Source: G963676655 sp963676655
Lineage (GTDB): Bacteria > Verrucomicrobiota > Lentisphaeria > Victivallales > Victivallaceae
Length of the DNA stretch: 64,000 nucleotides
Assembly: GCA_963676655.2 (NCBI GenBank)
Contig: CAXXKX010000002.1
Location: 1,302,001 to 1,366,000 of the forward strand
Direction: 5' to 3'
Made by a program: the position numbers and the translations under genes. The number at the start of each line of letters is the position of its first letter. Positions within the stretch are counted from its first letter, which is position 1. Shown here one piece after another: positions 25,386 to 34,289 of the stretch. The notes under the pieces are model-generated. The model did not search any database. It was not told where the DNA came from and saw only the letters and a list, made by a program, of their open reading frames with translations.

Positions 25386-26066
25386 ATGTCAAGTAAGAGT
25401 CAGGATGACGACAGCAAGGATATATGCAGTACTTGCAGCGGTAAAAAGACAAAAAAAAAGTGGATAAAGTTTTCCAAGGCAGATATTCTTCTTTGTTTGG
25501 TTGTAGGAGTTCCGGTGTTCTCTGTTTTGTTGGCCATGCTTGCTCCGGCGTTTAGCGGGGCGGCCCGAGAGAAGAAACTCGGGTTGGAATGCCTCCGCCA
25601 TCTCAAACAAATCAGTACGGTGCTGTCTCTGTATGCCGATAACAACGCTAACGAATTTCCGGATCAAAACGGAGTTGCCGGTTTAAATTACATTGCCGAT
25701 AATAAAGCCTATATAATAGATAAAGGCGTTTTTATTTGTCCTTTAAGTCCGAGAGTTTATCCTGAAAACGGCCCGTTGACAAAAGACACATGCAGTTATA
25801 TTTATATGGGCGGTTTTGGTATTTCCTCCTATAAAAAACATGGTACAGCCAATATTCCAATTGTCTTTGATATTCCGGATGTGAAAAGACGTTCAATGAA
25901 CGTATTGTTTCTGGATGGGCATATCTTGAGATTCGATATATCAAAGGTCGGATCGTGCAAAGATGTGGTTCTCTTTCTCAACCGGCGTTTCCAATACCCT
26001 CCTGAACTATTAACAATATTATCTGAAAAGGCTGGAGTGCTCGATAAAGAATATGGGCTGAAATAA
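25386..26066 (+). CDS. Pseudopilin-like membrane-anchored protein, paralogue 1 of 4
   Basis: A 226-residue protein with ribosome site GGGGAG. An N-terminal cytoplasmic part has a partial Cys pair (CSTCSGKK), one membrane helix lies at about 35-57, and the outer part has the pseudopilin globular pattern: CLRHLKQISTVLSLYADNN, FICPLS, SYIYMGG and NVLFLDGH. It lacks the FTLIELL prepilin signature, so it is probably not processed by prepilin peptidase. The C-terminus ends EYGLK, shared in kind with the next three genes. Function unknown. Confidence 0.75.
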   Translation: MSSKSQDDDSKDICSTCSGKKTKKKWIKFSKADILLCLVVGVPVFSVLLAMLAPAFSGAAREKKLGLECLRHLKQISTVLSLYADNNANEFPDQNGVAGLNYIADNKAYIIDKGVFICPLSPRVYPENGPLTKDTCSYIYMGGFGISSYKKHGTANIPIVFDIPDVKRRSMNVLFLDGHILRFDISKVGSCKDVVLFLNRRFQYPPELLTILSEKAGVLDKEYGLK

Positions 26067-26133
26067 TAAACAGGGGGAGAATGCAATGTATTGTAAAAGA
26101 AATCAACTCATTTACAGCTAGGGAAATAAGAGC

Positions 26134-26709
26134 ATGAAAAAACCGCAGGTTATTATATTGATTTGCATCATATTTATTATTTTGGTTGGATTACCTGTCT
26201 GGTGGTTTTATCGGCTCGGGGTTGAGCATGGTAACAGGTGCAGTTGTCATAGCCGATTAAAGTCTATCGGGTTGTGTTTGCAGCAATATAATATGGATAA
26301 TAATAATTTCTTTCCGGATGAAGACGGTAGTGAAGGGCTGGAAAAATTACGTTATAACGATTATTTGACCGATTATGAATTTTTTATTTGCCCATCTGAC
26401 ACGCGTAAGCCGGGAACAAGCGGACCGATCAATAAAAATAATTGCAGTTATATATATTTGGGGGGCTTTGAGTATTCAAAATCAACAGACAAAAATATTC
26501 CATTGCTATTTGATGATCCAAGGATTCATGAAAATTTTATTAACGTTGTGCTGCTTGATTCGCGGGTCGAAATGATTTCAGCAGCCAGGATCAGTAACTG
26601 CAAGGATGTGATCATGGTTCTCAACAAGAAATATAAATACGATCCAGCCGTTTTGAAAAAACTCATGCAAAAGGCAGAGAAACTGGATGAGTTATATGGT
26701 TTGAAATAA
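26134..26709 (+). CDS. Pseudopilin-like membrane-anchored protein, paralogue 2 of 4
   Basis: A 191-residue protein: a membrane helix at about 6-28 and then the same outer domain (LKSIGLCLQQYNMD, FFPDEDG, YLTDYEFFICPS, SYIYLGGF, C-terminal KYKYDPAVLKKLMQKAEKLD). It lacks the N-terminal zinc ribbon found in paralogues 3 and 4. The equivalent ribosome site and MYCK start survive just upstream at 26071-26121 but run into a TAG after 11 codons, so translation now begins at the internal ATG. This is a remodelled start after tandem duplication. Confidence 0.75.
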   Translation: MKKPQVIILICIIFIILVGLPVWWFYRLGVEHGNRCSCHSRLKSIGLCLQQYNMDNNNFFPDEDGSEGLEKLRYNDYLTDYEFFICPSDTRKPGTSGPINKNNCSYIYLGGFEYSKSTDKNIPLLFDDPRIHENFINVVLLDSRVEMISAARISNCKDVIMVLNKKYKYDPAVLKKLMQKAEKLDELYGLK

Positions 26710-26727
26710 TAATCAGGGGAGAAGGCT

Positions 26728-27366
26728 ATGTATTGTAAAAAATGCGGGAAAGAAACTGATGGTTGGAAAAGATATTGTCTTGAATGTGGCAAACGTAAAA
26801 GTTTATTCCGTATTTTTCTTATCGTCGCAGTGGTTATTATTCTGATTCCGACAATAGCATATATTCTTAACAGTGATAAAGAAAGAGCGCGGAGAATAAG
26901 CTGTTACAGTAATCTCCATTCAATCGGTCTGTCGTTGTTGCAGTACAGTCTTGATTATGGATTCCTGCCTGACAAAGACGGTTGTGAGGGACTGGAACAA
27001 CTCAGAGCAGAGGACTATTTGACTGATTATGGCATATATACTTGTCCGTCTACTTTAACCCGCTCAGGCGATTCTGGTGGTTTGAAAGAGAGTATTTGTG
27101 ACTATGCCTATATTGGCGGATACAAAGCGGGCGGTTCATCCATGTCTGGTCACTTGCCTGTAATGTTTGACAAACCCGGAAATCACAGAAACTATTTCAA
27201 TGTTCTTTATAAAAATGGATCGGCAGAGGCGTTTTCTGATGTCAGGATCAGTAATTGTAAAGATATCATCATTGAACTTAATAAAAAATACAAATACGAT
27301 CCAGCCGTTTTGAAAAAACTCATGCAAAAGGCAGAGACGCTGGACAAGCTGTACGGTTTGAAATAA
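26728..27366 (+). CDS. Zinc-ribbon pseudopilin-like protein, paralogue 3 of 4
   Basis: A 212-residue protein with GGGGAG upstream. It opens with a four-Cys zinc ribbon (CKKCG at 3-7, CLECG at 17-21), then a membrane helix (about 27-47), then the pseudopilin-like outer domain: RRISCYSNLHSIGLSLLQY, LPDKDGCEGLEQL, CPSTLT, and the shared C-terminus. A cytoplasmic zinc ribbon joined to a pseudopilin-like ectodomain is unusual. The 18-bp gap from paralogue 2 and near-identical 3' ends show recent tandem duplication. Confidence 0.78.
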   Translation: MYCKKCGKETDGWKRYCLECGKRKSLFRIFLIVAVVIILIPTIAYILNSDKERARRISCYSNLHSIGLSLLQYSLDYGFLPDKDGCEGLEQLRAEDYLTDYGIYTCPSTLTRSGDSGGLKESICDYAYIGGYKAGGSSMSGHLPVMFDKPGNHRNYFNVLYKNGSAEAFSDVRISNCKDIIIELNKKYKYDPAVLKKLMQKAETLDKLYGLK

Positions 27367-27385
27367 TAAATCAGGGGAGAAGGCT

Positions 27386-28034
27386 ATGTATTGTAAAAAA
27401 TGCGGGAAAGAAACCGAAAAAGATAAGGAATTGTGTTCTTTTCATTTGATAAGAAAGAAACCATCGAAACTTCAACTAATAATATTTGCTTTACTGGTGA
27501 TTTTTATTCTCCTCCTTCTTTTTCCGCCGCATCCATGGGGGCGAGAAAATGCAAGGAAAAAGATGTGCAAAAATAATCTGAAATTAATTGGTATTTCCAT
27601 GGTGCGGTATCTCTTGGATAATAACGACTGTTTTCCGGATAAAGCACGGATGGGAGGGGCTTGAACAACTTCGAAAAAATGGTTATTTGACCGATTATGA
27701 ACTTTACACATGTCCTTCGTCTACTACTATGGCTGGAGAGTCCGGGCCTTTGACAAAAAATAATTGTGATTATATTTATTTAGGCGGTTTTAAGCATTCA
27801 ACTTCGGTTTGCAGACCTCCAGGCGATATACCTTTGATGTTTGATATTCCAGGAAATCATAAAGGATTTAACGTGTTGTTTGAAGATGGTCAAACCAAAT
27901 TTATTGAGGCCGATGTCGGCAGTTGTAAGGGCATGATCATGCTGTTGCACAAAAAACGTAAATACGATCCAGCCGTTTTGAAAAAACTCATGCAAAAAGC
28001 TGAGAAACTGGATCATCTGTATGGTTTAAAATAA
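27386..28034 (+). pseudogene. Zinc-ribbon pseudopilin-like protein, paralogue 4, frameshifted
   Basis: Two overlapping frames cover one gene. The first (27386-27664) has the zinc-ribbon start MYCKKCGKETEKD, helix and ectodomain up to FPDK; the second continues with GWEGLEQLRKNGYLTDY to the shared C-terminus at 28034. Comparison with paralogue 3 (PDKDGCEGLEQL) puts a single extra C at about 27645 (AAAGCACGG for expected AAAGACGG); removing it restores one frame of about 215 codons. It may be a pseudogene, a sequencing error or, less likely, a frameshift site. Confidence 0.8.
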
Positions 28035-28118
28035 AACGTTGTTCGCGGAATATTCTAATGTCTCGAGGCTAATTTACTCCACCATCAAATATATATTGTT
28101 ATCAGGGCAAAAATCAAA

Positions 28119-29200
28119 TGGAGGGCGAGAGTCCCTCGAGCCGCCCGTCTGCTCGGCATGTCCGGCTCAACAGAGTTTCGCCCACCAGGGATGAGTGCCC
28201 CGGTCCAAGGTCTGGTGGAGGGCGAGAGTTCCTCGAGCCGCCCGTCTGCGCGGCATGTCCGGCTCAACGGCAGGGATATGCATCCCCGTTTGCACGTTTT
28301 GCCCTCCAGGGATGAGTTGCCTGGTTCAAGGTTTTGTGGAGGGCGAGAGTCCCTCGAGCCGCCAGTCTGCGCGGCATGTCCGGCTCAACGGCGTTTCGCC
28401 CTCCAGGGATGAATGCCCAGGTTCAATGTCTTGTGGAGGGCGAGTGTCCCACGAGCCGCCCGTCTGCTCGGCATGTCCGGCTCAACAGAGTTTCGCCCTC
28501 CAGGGATGAATGCCCAGGTTCAATGTCTTGTGGAGGGCGAGTGTCCCTCGAGCCGCCAGTCTGCGCGGCATGTCCGGCTCAACGGCGTTTCGCCCTCCAG
28601 GGATAAGTGCCCTGGTTCAATGTCTTGTGGAGGGCGAGTGTCCCACGAGCCGCCCGTCTGCTCGGCATGTCCGGCTCAACGGCGTTTTGCCCTCCAGGGA
28701 TGAGTGCCCCGGTCCAAGGTCTGGTGGAGGGCGAGAGTCCCTCGAGCCGCCCGTCTGCGCGGCATGTCCGGCTCAACAGAGTTTCGCCCTCCAGGGATGA
28801 ATGCCCAGGTTCAATGTCTTGTGGAGGGCGAGAGTCCCTCGAGCCGCCCGTCTGCTCGGCATGTCCGGCTCAACAGAGTTTCGCCCTCCAGGGATGAATG
28901 CCCAGGTTCAATGTCTTGTGGAGGGCGAGTGTCCCTCGAGCCGCCCGTCTGCGCGGCATGTCCGGCTCAACGGCGTTTTGCCCTCCAGGGATGAGTGCCC
29001 CGGTCCAAGGTCTGGTGGAGGGCGAGAGTCCCTCGAGCCGCCCGTCTGCGCGGCATGTCCGGCTCAACAGAGTTTCGCCCTCCAGGGATGAATGCCCAGG
29101 TTCAATGTCTTGTGGAGGGCGAGAGTCCCTCGAGCCGCCAGTCTGCGCGGCATGTCCGGCTCAACGGCAGGGATATGCATCCCCGTTTGCAAGTTTCGCA
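28119..29200. repeat. 97-bp tandem repeat array A, 11 units
   Basis: Units start with TGGAGGGCGAG at 28119, 28216, 28337, 28434, 28531, 28628, 28725, 28822, 28919, 29016 and 29113. The period is 97 bp except one 121-bp unit with a 24-bp insert (CAGGGATATGCATCCCC...), which reappears in the last unit. Each unit can fold: outer arms TGGAGGGCGA/TCGCCCTCCA, inner GCCGC/GCGGC. As 97 is not a multiple of three, the same unit is open in all frames on both strands; these frames are not genes. It lies between the frameshifted paralogue and the SulP gene. 28035-28118 and 29201-29592 contain nothing else recognised apart from a TGGGACC-rich low-complexity stretch at about 29317-29400. Confidence 0.95.
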
Positions 29201-29592
29201 TTCGAACTAACAGGTCGAAAGTCTTCTGATATGTTCAATTTTCAGCTATGCAAATGTATATTTTATCTTGAAAAAACTGATCGATTAGACGGCGCCGGCA
29301 ATAATTAAAGTTCTTCATCGATTGGGTCTATTGGGACCGATGGGACTCTTGAATTTTGCCTCTAATCCCAACCGTCCCAACTCTCTCAACTGTCCCATTT
29401 CTTGAGAAACGATGTTTGGCGGGGCTGTCCGATTAACATTGCATTGTCATTTTTCCTGCTTTTTTATTGTATTGACGATTTGTATTGCGGTAATTGAATG
29501 CTAAATTTGAGGTTTTCAAAATTTTATGCGTTACGCCGGGTCATGATGTCCCGGCTAATTTTTTTTAAAAGAGTCATGCGAAATGCAAATAT

Positions 29593-29712
29593 TAACCACG
29601 AACAATCACGAAAAGTCACGAAAGAGTTTTTTTCAGCTGAAGCTGAAATTATAATACTTCTTCATGTTCTTCATGCTCTCCATGGTGTAAAAAATAGTTT
29701 CACATGAGTCTA
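29593..29712. repeat. Dispersed repeat, copy 2 (AACCACGAACAATCACG type)
   Basis: Related to 10664-10820: AACCACGAACAATCACG, CAGCTGAAGCTGAAA, ATACTTCTTCATGTTCTT and ATAGTTTCACA in the same order. It directly precedes the SulP gene, as copy 1 directly precedes a secreted-protein gene. Confidence 0.6.
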
Positions 29713-29737
29713 ATTTTTTTAAAGGATACAAAAAGTC

Positions 29738-31411
29738 ATGTTCAGGGAATATGAACCCAAGTTGTTGTCAATTATTCGTCGCGGTTATCCGGCGAAACAA
29801 TTGATGCCCGATATCACAGCCGGAGTAATAACCGGAATTGTTGCGCTGCCGTTGGCGATTGCGTTTGCCATTGCTTCCGGAGTAAAGCCGGAGCAGGGGC
29901 TTTATACCGCGATCATCGCCGGCTTTCTGATTTCGGTATTCAGCGGCAGCAGGGTTCAGATCGGCGGTCCGACCGGAGCTTTTATCGTTGTGGTTTATGC
30001 GATTGTCCAGAAACACGGACTTGACGGCCTGATAATTGCTACAATCATGGCTGGAGTTATGCTGATTGTCATGGGGCTGGCTAAAATGGGGAACGCGATC
30101 AAATTCATTCCGTACCCGGTGACGGTCGGCTTTACCGGCGGGATCGCGGTGATTATCGCGGTCAATCAGATACGTGACTTTCTCGGTCTGAGCGTGAAAA
30201 GTGTTCCAGCCGAATTCATCGAGAAGATCCATGTATTCTGGACCAGTTTTCACACGATCAATTATTATACGCTGGTGCTCGGGGTTGTTTCAATCCTGCT
30301 TATTGTACTGTTCCGGAAATATTGTCCGAAGATTCCCGGTTCGCTGGTGGTAATTCTCGTCGGGACTCTGGTTGTTCAGTTATTTAATTTACCGGTTGAG
30401 ACGATCGGTTCGCGTTTCGGCAGTGTGCCGAGTTCTTTGCCGAAACCGGTTGTTCCGCATTGGGATTTGGCGACAGTGATCAATCTGTTTCCGGCGGCGT
30501 TGACGATTGCGCTGCTGGCCGGGATTGAATCGTTGTTGTCCGCGGTCGTCGCGGACGGGATGATCGGGACCAGGCATCGTTCCAATGCTGAATTGATCGG
30601 GCAGGGGATTGCCAATATTATTACTCCGCTTTTCGGCGGGATTCCGGCTACCGGCGCAATTGCCCGGACCGCGACCAACATCAAAAGCGGCGGCCGGACC
30701 CCGATTGCCGGGATAGTCCATGCGGTTACGCTGCTGCTGATCCTGCTTTTATTCGGCCGCTGGGCCGCGTTGATTCCGATGGCCTCCTTGGCGGCGATTC
30801 TGCTGGTGGTGGCATACAATATGAGCGAGTGGCATCTTTTTGTTAAATTGCGGCGCGGGCCGAAGAGTGATTTCGTCGTTCTGGTCTGCACGTTCCTGTT
30901 GACTGTCCTGATTGATTTGACGGTGGCTATTGAGGTTGGAGTGGTGCTGGCGGCGTTTCTCTTTATGCACCGTATGCAGTCGGTCGCGGAAGTAAAGCTG
31001 CTGCGCGACCGGACCCTCGATGACGAAGAGGAAGTGGATGATTTATACAGCTTGCGCAATTACAAGTTTTCACATAAGATCGAGATATTTGAAATCAACG
31101 GTCCGTTCTTTTTCGGGGCGGCAACCAAGTTCAAGGACGCGGTGATAAATGATGAAAAAAATCCGCCGGTGCTGATCCTGCGAATGCGTAATGTCGATGC
31201 CATTGACGCCACCGGACTCCAGGCGTTGGAGGAGATTATTTATTCCATGCGCAAGAAGCATACGCTGGTGTTGATTTCAGGAATCAGGCCACAGCCGTTA
31301 AAAGCGATTAAAAAGGCCGGTCTGATTGATGTTATCGGCCATGAGAACTTTAAGAAGAATATCGAAACCGCCTTGAAAAGAGCGGAGGAAATTGTTCAGA
31401 AAAAACAGTGA
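29738..31411 (+). CDS. SulP/SLC26 family anion transporter with STAS domain
   Basis: A 557-residue inner-membrane transporter. The N-terminal about 410 residues form the sulfate_transp domain with some 10-12 helices; conserved blocks include ITAGVITGIVALPLAIAFAI (26-45), GLYTAIIAG, QIGGPTGAF and GGIPATGAIARTATN. The C-terminal STAS domain (about 435-550) ends its key strand with NVDAIDATGLQAL. Substrates in this family are sulfate, bicarbonate or dicarboxylates; the sequence does not decide. Ribosome site AAAGGA. It stands alone between the 97-bp array A and the next gene. Confidence 0.95.
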   Translation: MFREYEPKLLSIIRRGYPAKQLMPDITAGVITGIVALPLAIAFAIASGVKPEQGLYTAIIAGFLISVFSGSRVQIGGPTGAFIVVVYAIVQKHGLDGLIIATIMAGVMLIVMGLAKMGNAIKFIPYPVTVGFTGGIAVIIAVNQIRDFLGLSVKSVPAEFIEKIHVFWTSFHTINYYTLVLGVVSILLIVLFRKYCPKIPGSLVVILVGTLVVQLFNLPVETIGSRFGSVPSSLPKPVVPHWDLATVINLFPAALTIALLAGIESLLSAVVADGMIGTRHRSNAELIGQGIANIITPLFGGIPATGAIARTATNIKSGGRTPIAGIVHAVTLLLILLLFGRWAALIPMASLAAILLVVAYNMSEWHLFVKLRRGPKSDFVVLVCTFLLTVLIDLTVAIEVGVVLAAFLFMHRMQSVAEVKLLRDRTLDDEEEVDDLYSLRNYKFSHKIEIFEINGPFFFGAATKFKDAVINDEKNPPVLILRMRNVDAIDATGLQALEEIIYSMRKKHTLVLISGIRPQPLKAIKKAGLIDVIGHENFKKNIETALKRAEEIVQKKQ

Positions 31412-31724
31412 TTATAAATAAAAAAGAAAGCAGGCATAACTCCGCTCTGAAGTTTTAAATAAGGCCTCGCGGCCCCGATGTTTATAATGTTCAGAGATTA
31501 ACCTGCTCTCTGAAATAAATATACTTCCTGACGATGATTTTGTCAAACGGTTTTGTCGCCGGAAAATTGCAATATTTTCCGGTTTTTTACTTGCAAAAAT
31601 GCATAATCAGTTCAGATTAAATAACATTTGCAAGAGTTAAAAATCCTAATAAAATCTAAGTTTTTTTAAAATAAAAATATAATGCGGTAATGTCGACTGT
31701 TATTGCATGGAAATGGAGCCTGTT

Positions 31725-32372
31725 GTGAACATTAAAATTGCCGAAAAAAACTTTGAACCGACCCGTATTTTTTGTATAGGACGCAACTATGCCCTGCATG
31801 CGGCCGAACTGGATAACGACGTTCCCGCTACCCCGATTGTATTCAGTAAGCCGGTGACGGCTTTGCTGGAGCAGGGCGAACCGATCAGGATTCCTGAATT
31901 TTGTCATGACTTTCATCATGAAGTAGAACTGGTTGTGCTTATCGGCAAGTCATGCAAGCCGACTTGCGAGGCTGAAGCTCTGGACGCGATTGCCGGCATC
32001 GGGATCGGCTTGGATCTGACTCTGCGTGATTTGCAGCGCGAGATCATGGCAGACGGCGCGCCGTGGGAAAAATCCAAAGGGTTCGACGGCAGCGCTCCGG
32101 TTGCCGGGTTCGTGCCGTTTACCAAAGAGACTGATTTAAGCAAACTGGAAATCAGCTGCAAAGTGGATGGTGAAATACGTCAGCAGGGCTGCACCGGCGA
32201 TATGATCTTTTCGGTCCCTGAATTACTGATCGACATTGCCAAATACTGGCAGCTGTTGCCCGGCGATTTGCTCTTTACCGGAACCCCGGTCGGGGTCGGA
32301 CCGTTGAAATCCGGGCAAACCATCGAAATCTCCGGCTCATTTACCGGTTCCTATAAGTGGGATATTGTTTAA
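31725..32372 (+). CDS. Fumarylacetoacetate hydrolase (FAH) family protein
   Basis: About 215 residues from a GTG at 31725, which has GGAG 6 nt upstream; an in-frame ATG at 31707 is the alternative. FAH-superfamily features are intact: RIFCIGRNYALHA at the N-terminus, the metal-binding HHEVELVV and GLDLTLRDLQ blocks, SKGFDGSAPVAGF, and LLPGDLLFTGTPVGVGPL. Small members of this length are acylpyruvases or oxaloacetate decarboxylases acting on 2-oxo acids with Mg or Mn. The gap 31412-31724 contains short palindromes (GGCCTCGCGGCC near 31464) but no gene. Confidence 0.9.
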   Translation: MNIKIAEKNFEPTRIFCIGRNYALHAAELDNDVPATPIVFSKPVTALLEQGEPIRIPEFCHDFHHEVELVVLIGKSCKPTCEAEALDAIAGIGIGLDLTLRDLQREIMADGAPWEKSKGFDGSAPVAGFVPFTKETDLSKLEISCKVDGEIRQQGCTGDMIFSVPELLIDIAKYWQLLPGDLLFTGTPVGVGPLKSGQTIEISGSFTGSYKWDIV

Positions 32373-32495
32373 AGCTGAAAGCTTAAAGATTAAGGTTGAA
32401 AGCTGAAAGAATCGCCGTTCGGCAGGGGGATGCACCCCCGTTGAAAAGCCCGGCTCCCACTGTATTCAAATCATTCGATGTTCAAAGTGTTTTTG

Positions 32496-33463
32496 TGGAG
32501 GGCGAGAGTCCCTCGAGCCGCCCGTCTGCGCGACATGTCCGGCTCAACGGCGTTTCGCCCTCCAGGGATAAGTGCCCTGGTCCAAGGTCTTGTGGAGGGC
32601 GAGAGTCCCTCGAGCCGCCCGTCTGCGCGGCATGTCCGGCTCAACGGAGTTTCGCCCTCCAGGGATGAATGCCCAGGTCCAATGTCTTGTGGAGGGCGAG
32701 AGTCTCTCGAGCCGTCCGTCTGCGCGGCATGTCCGGCTCAACGGCGTTTCGCCCTCCAGGGATGAATGCCCAGGTCCAATGTCTTGTGGAGGGCGAGAGT
32801 CCCTCGAGCCGCCCGTCTGCGCGGCATGTCCGGCTCAACGGCGTTTTGCCCTCCAGGGATAAGTGCCCTGGTCCAAGGTCTTGTGGAGGGCGAGAGTCCC
32901 TCGAGCCGCCCGTCTGCGCGGCATGTCCGGCTCAACGGAGTTTCGCCCTCCAGGGATGAATGCCCAGGTCCAATGTCTTGTGGAGGGCGAGAGTCTCTCG
33001 AGCCGTCCGTCTGCGCGGCATGTCCGGCTCAACGGCGTTTCGCCCTCCAGGGATGAATGCCCAGGTCCAATGTCTTGTGGAGGGCGAGAGTCCCTCGAGC
33101 CGCCCGTCTGCGCGGCATGTCCGGCTCAACGGCGTTTCGCCCTTCAGGGATGAATGCCCAGGTCCAAGGTCTTATGGAGGGCGAGAGTCCCTCGAGCCGC
33201 CCGTCTGCGCGACATGTCCGGCTCAACGGAGTTTCGCCCTCCAGGGATGAATGCCCAGGTCCAATGTCTTGTGGAGGGCGAGAGTCTCTCGAGCCGTCCG
33301 TCTGCGCGACATGTCCGGCTCAACGGCGTTTCGCCCTCCAGGGATAAGTGCCCTGGTCCAAGGTCTTGTGGAGGGCGAGAGTCCCACGAGCCGCCCGACT
33401 GCGTGACATGTCCGGCTCAACGGCAGGGATATGCATCCCCGTTTGCAAGTTTCGCCCTCCAAG
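32496..33463. repeat. 97-bp tandem repeat array B, 10 units
   Basis: Units begin at 32496, 32593, 32690, 32787, 32884, 32981, 33078, 33175, 33272 and 33369, every interval exactly 97 bp. Variants recur every third unit (for example GTCTCTCGAGCCGTCC in units 3, 6 and 9), giving a 291-bp higher-order repeat. The last unit again ends in the CAGGGATATGCATCCCC insert. It fills the space between the convergent FAH-family and aldolase genes. Frames through it are artefacts. Confidence 0.95.
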
Positions 33464-33533
33464 GATGAATGACCAGATCATTTTTTTTCGTTTTTTTATC
33501 ATTCGATGTTCAAAGCGTTCGATGTTCATAGCG

Positions 33534-34181
33534 TTATCTCCCCATCATCCGGTCTAGTTCGTCCAGGCTTGCTTGAGGCAGTTCCAGCATGGTGTTTTGC
33601 GGGAAAGAATGAGCCAGCCAGTTAATTTTCGCGGCGGATTCCAGTACTTCCAACCGGTCATAGGCCTGCAATAACGACTTTCCGACCGCCAGGGCGCCGT
33701 GGTTGCGCATAATGACACAATCGGCTTTCCTGGTTGCTTCGGCCACGGCGGCGGCCAGTTCCGGACTGCCTATCTTATAATAAGGAATATATTCAATCTT
33801 GCCGATAATCGCGTAAGTTTCGGATAAGAGACGATGATTTATTTCCATCTGGGTCGCTGAATAGAGGCTGCAGAAGACCGGGTGCGCATGAATTACCGCT
33901 GAAACGTCTTCGCGGGCATGGTAGATCGCCAGATGCAGTCCCGTCTCGATTGACGGCTTGAATTTGTGACCGATCATGTTGCCGTCAGGATCAAGCAGCC
34001 CGACTTCTTCCGGCAGCATTTTGCCTTTATCGCTGGCTGACGGCGTAACGGCCACGATATTATGTTCTTTAACTGAAATATTGCCGCCGGACGTGGTTGT
34101 CAGGCCGCGATTATAAAGGCGGTGCATAAATTCCGCTACCGCTTTTTTGAGTTCTTCAGAGGTGGCTTGTCTTGTTTTCAA
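33534..34181 (-). CDS. Class II aldolase/adducin family protein
   Basis: A 215-residue cytoplasmic protein starting at TTG with GGAG 6 nt upstream. It has the class II aldolase zinc-site pattern: GNISVK near residue 33, the glutamate region KPSIETGLHLAIY (about 75-87), AVIHAHPVFCS (His pair at about 97-99), and RNHGALAVG (His about 158). Members are fuculose-, rhamnulose- or ribulose-phosphate aldolases and MtnB dehydratases. It is divergent from an MTA phosphorylase gene, so a role on the methylthioribose or 5-deoxyribose branch is the most attractive guess; the sugar aldolase alternatives remain open. Confidence 0.88.
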   Translation of the reverse strand: MKTRQATSEELKKAVAEFMHRLYNRGLTTTSGGNISVKEHNIVAVTPSASDKGKMLPEEVGLLDPDGNMIGHKFKPSIETGLHLAIYHAREDVSAVIHAHPVFCSLYSATQMEINHRLLSETYAIIGKIEYIPYYKIGSPELAAAVAEATRKADCVIMRNHGALAVGKSLLQAYDRLEVLESAAKINWLAHSFPQNTMLELPQASLDELDRMMGR

Positions 34182-34289
34182 AATTTTCTCCGCGGTTTAA
34201 TTGAAATTGAATTCACGCAAAGTATATTTTAGTTGCCATTCATGGTTTTTACAATGTTTTTTTAACTTTTTCCACAAAGGAATTTTATT

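Noticed and set aside
27386..28034. Programmed ribosomal frameshift in paralogue 4
   Set aside because: The shift site lacks a slippery heptamer or a clear downstream pseudoknot, and the intact paralogues need no frameshift; a simple one-base insertion is the better explanation.
28118..29308. Chains of 96-codon frames on both strands in the 97-bp arrays
   Set aside because: The same unit is open in every frame because 97 leaves remainder one modulo three. Peptides are translations of one DNA unit in rotating frames, not genes.
28119..33463. Possible CRISPR arrays
   Set aside because: The whole 97-bp unit repeats with small variants; there are no unique spacers, and no cas genes occur in the window.
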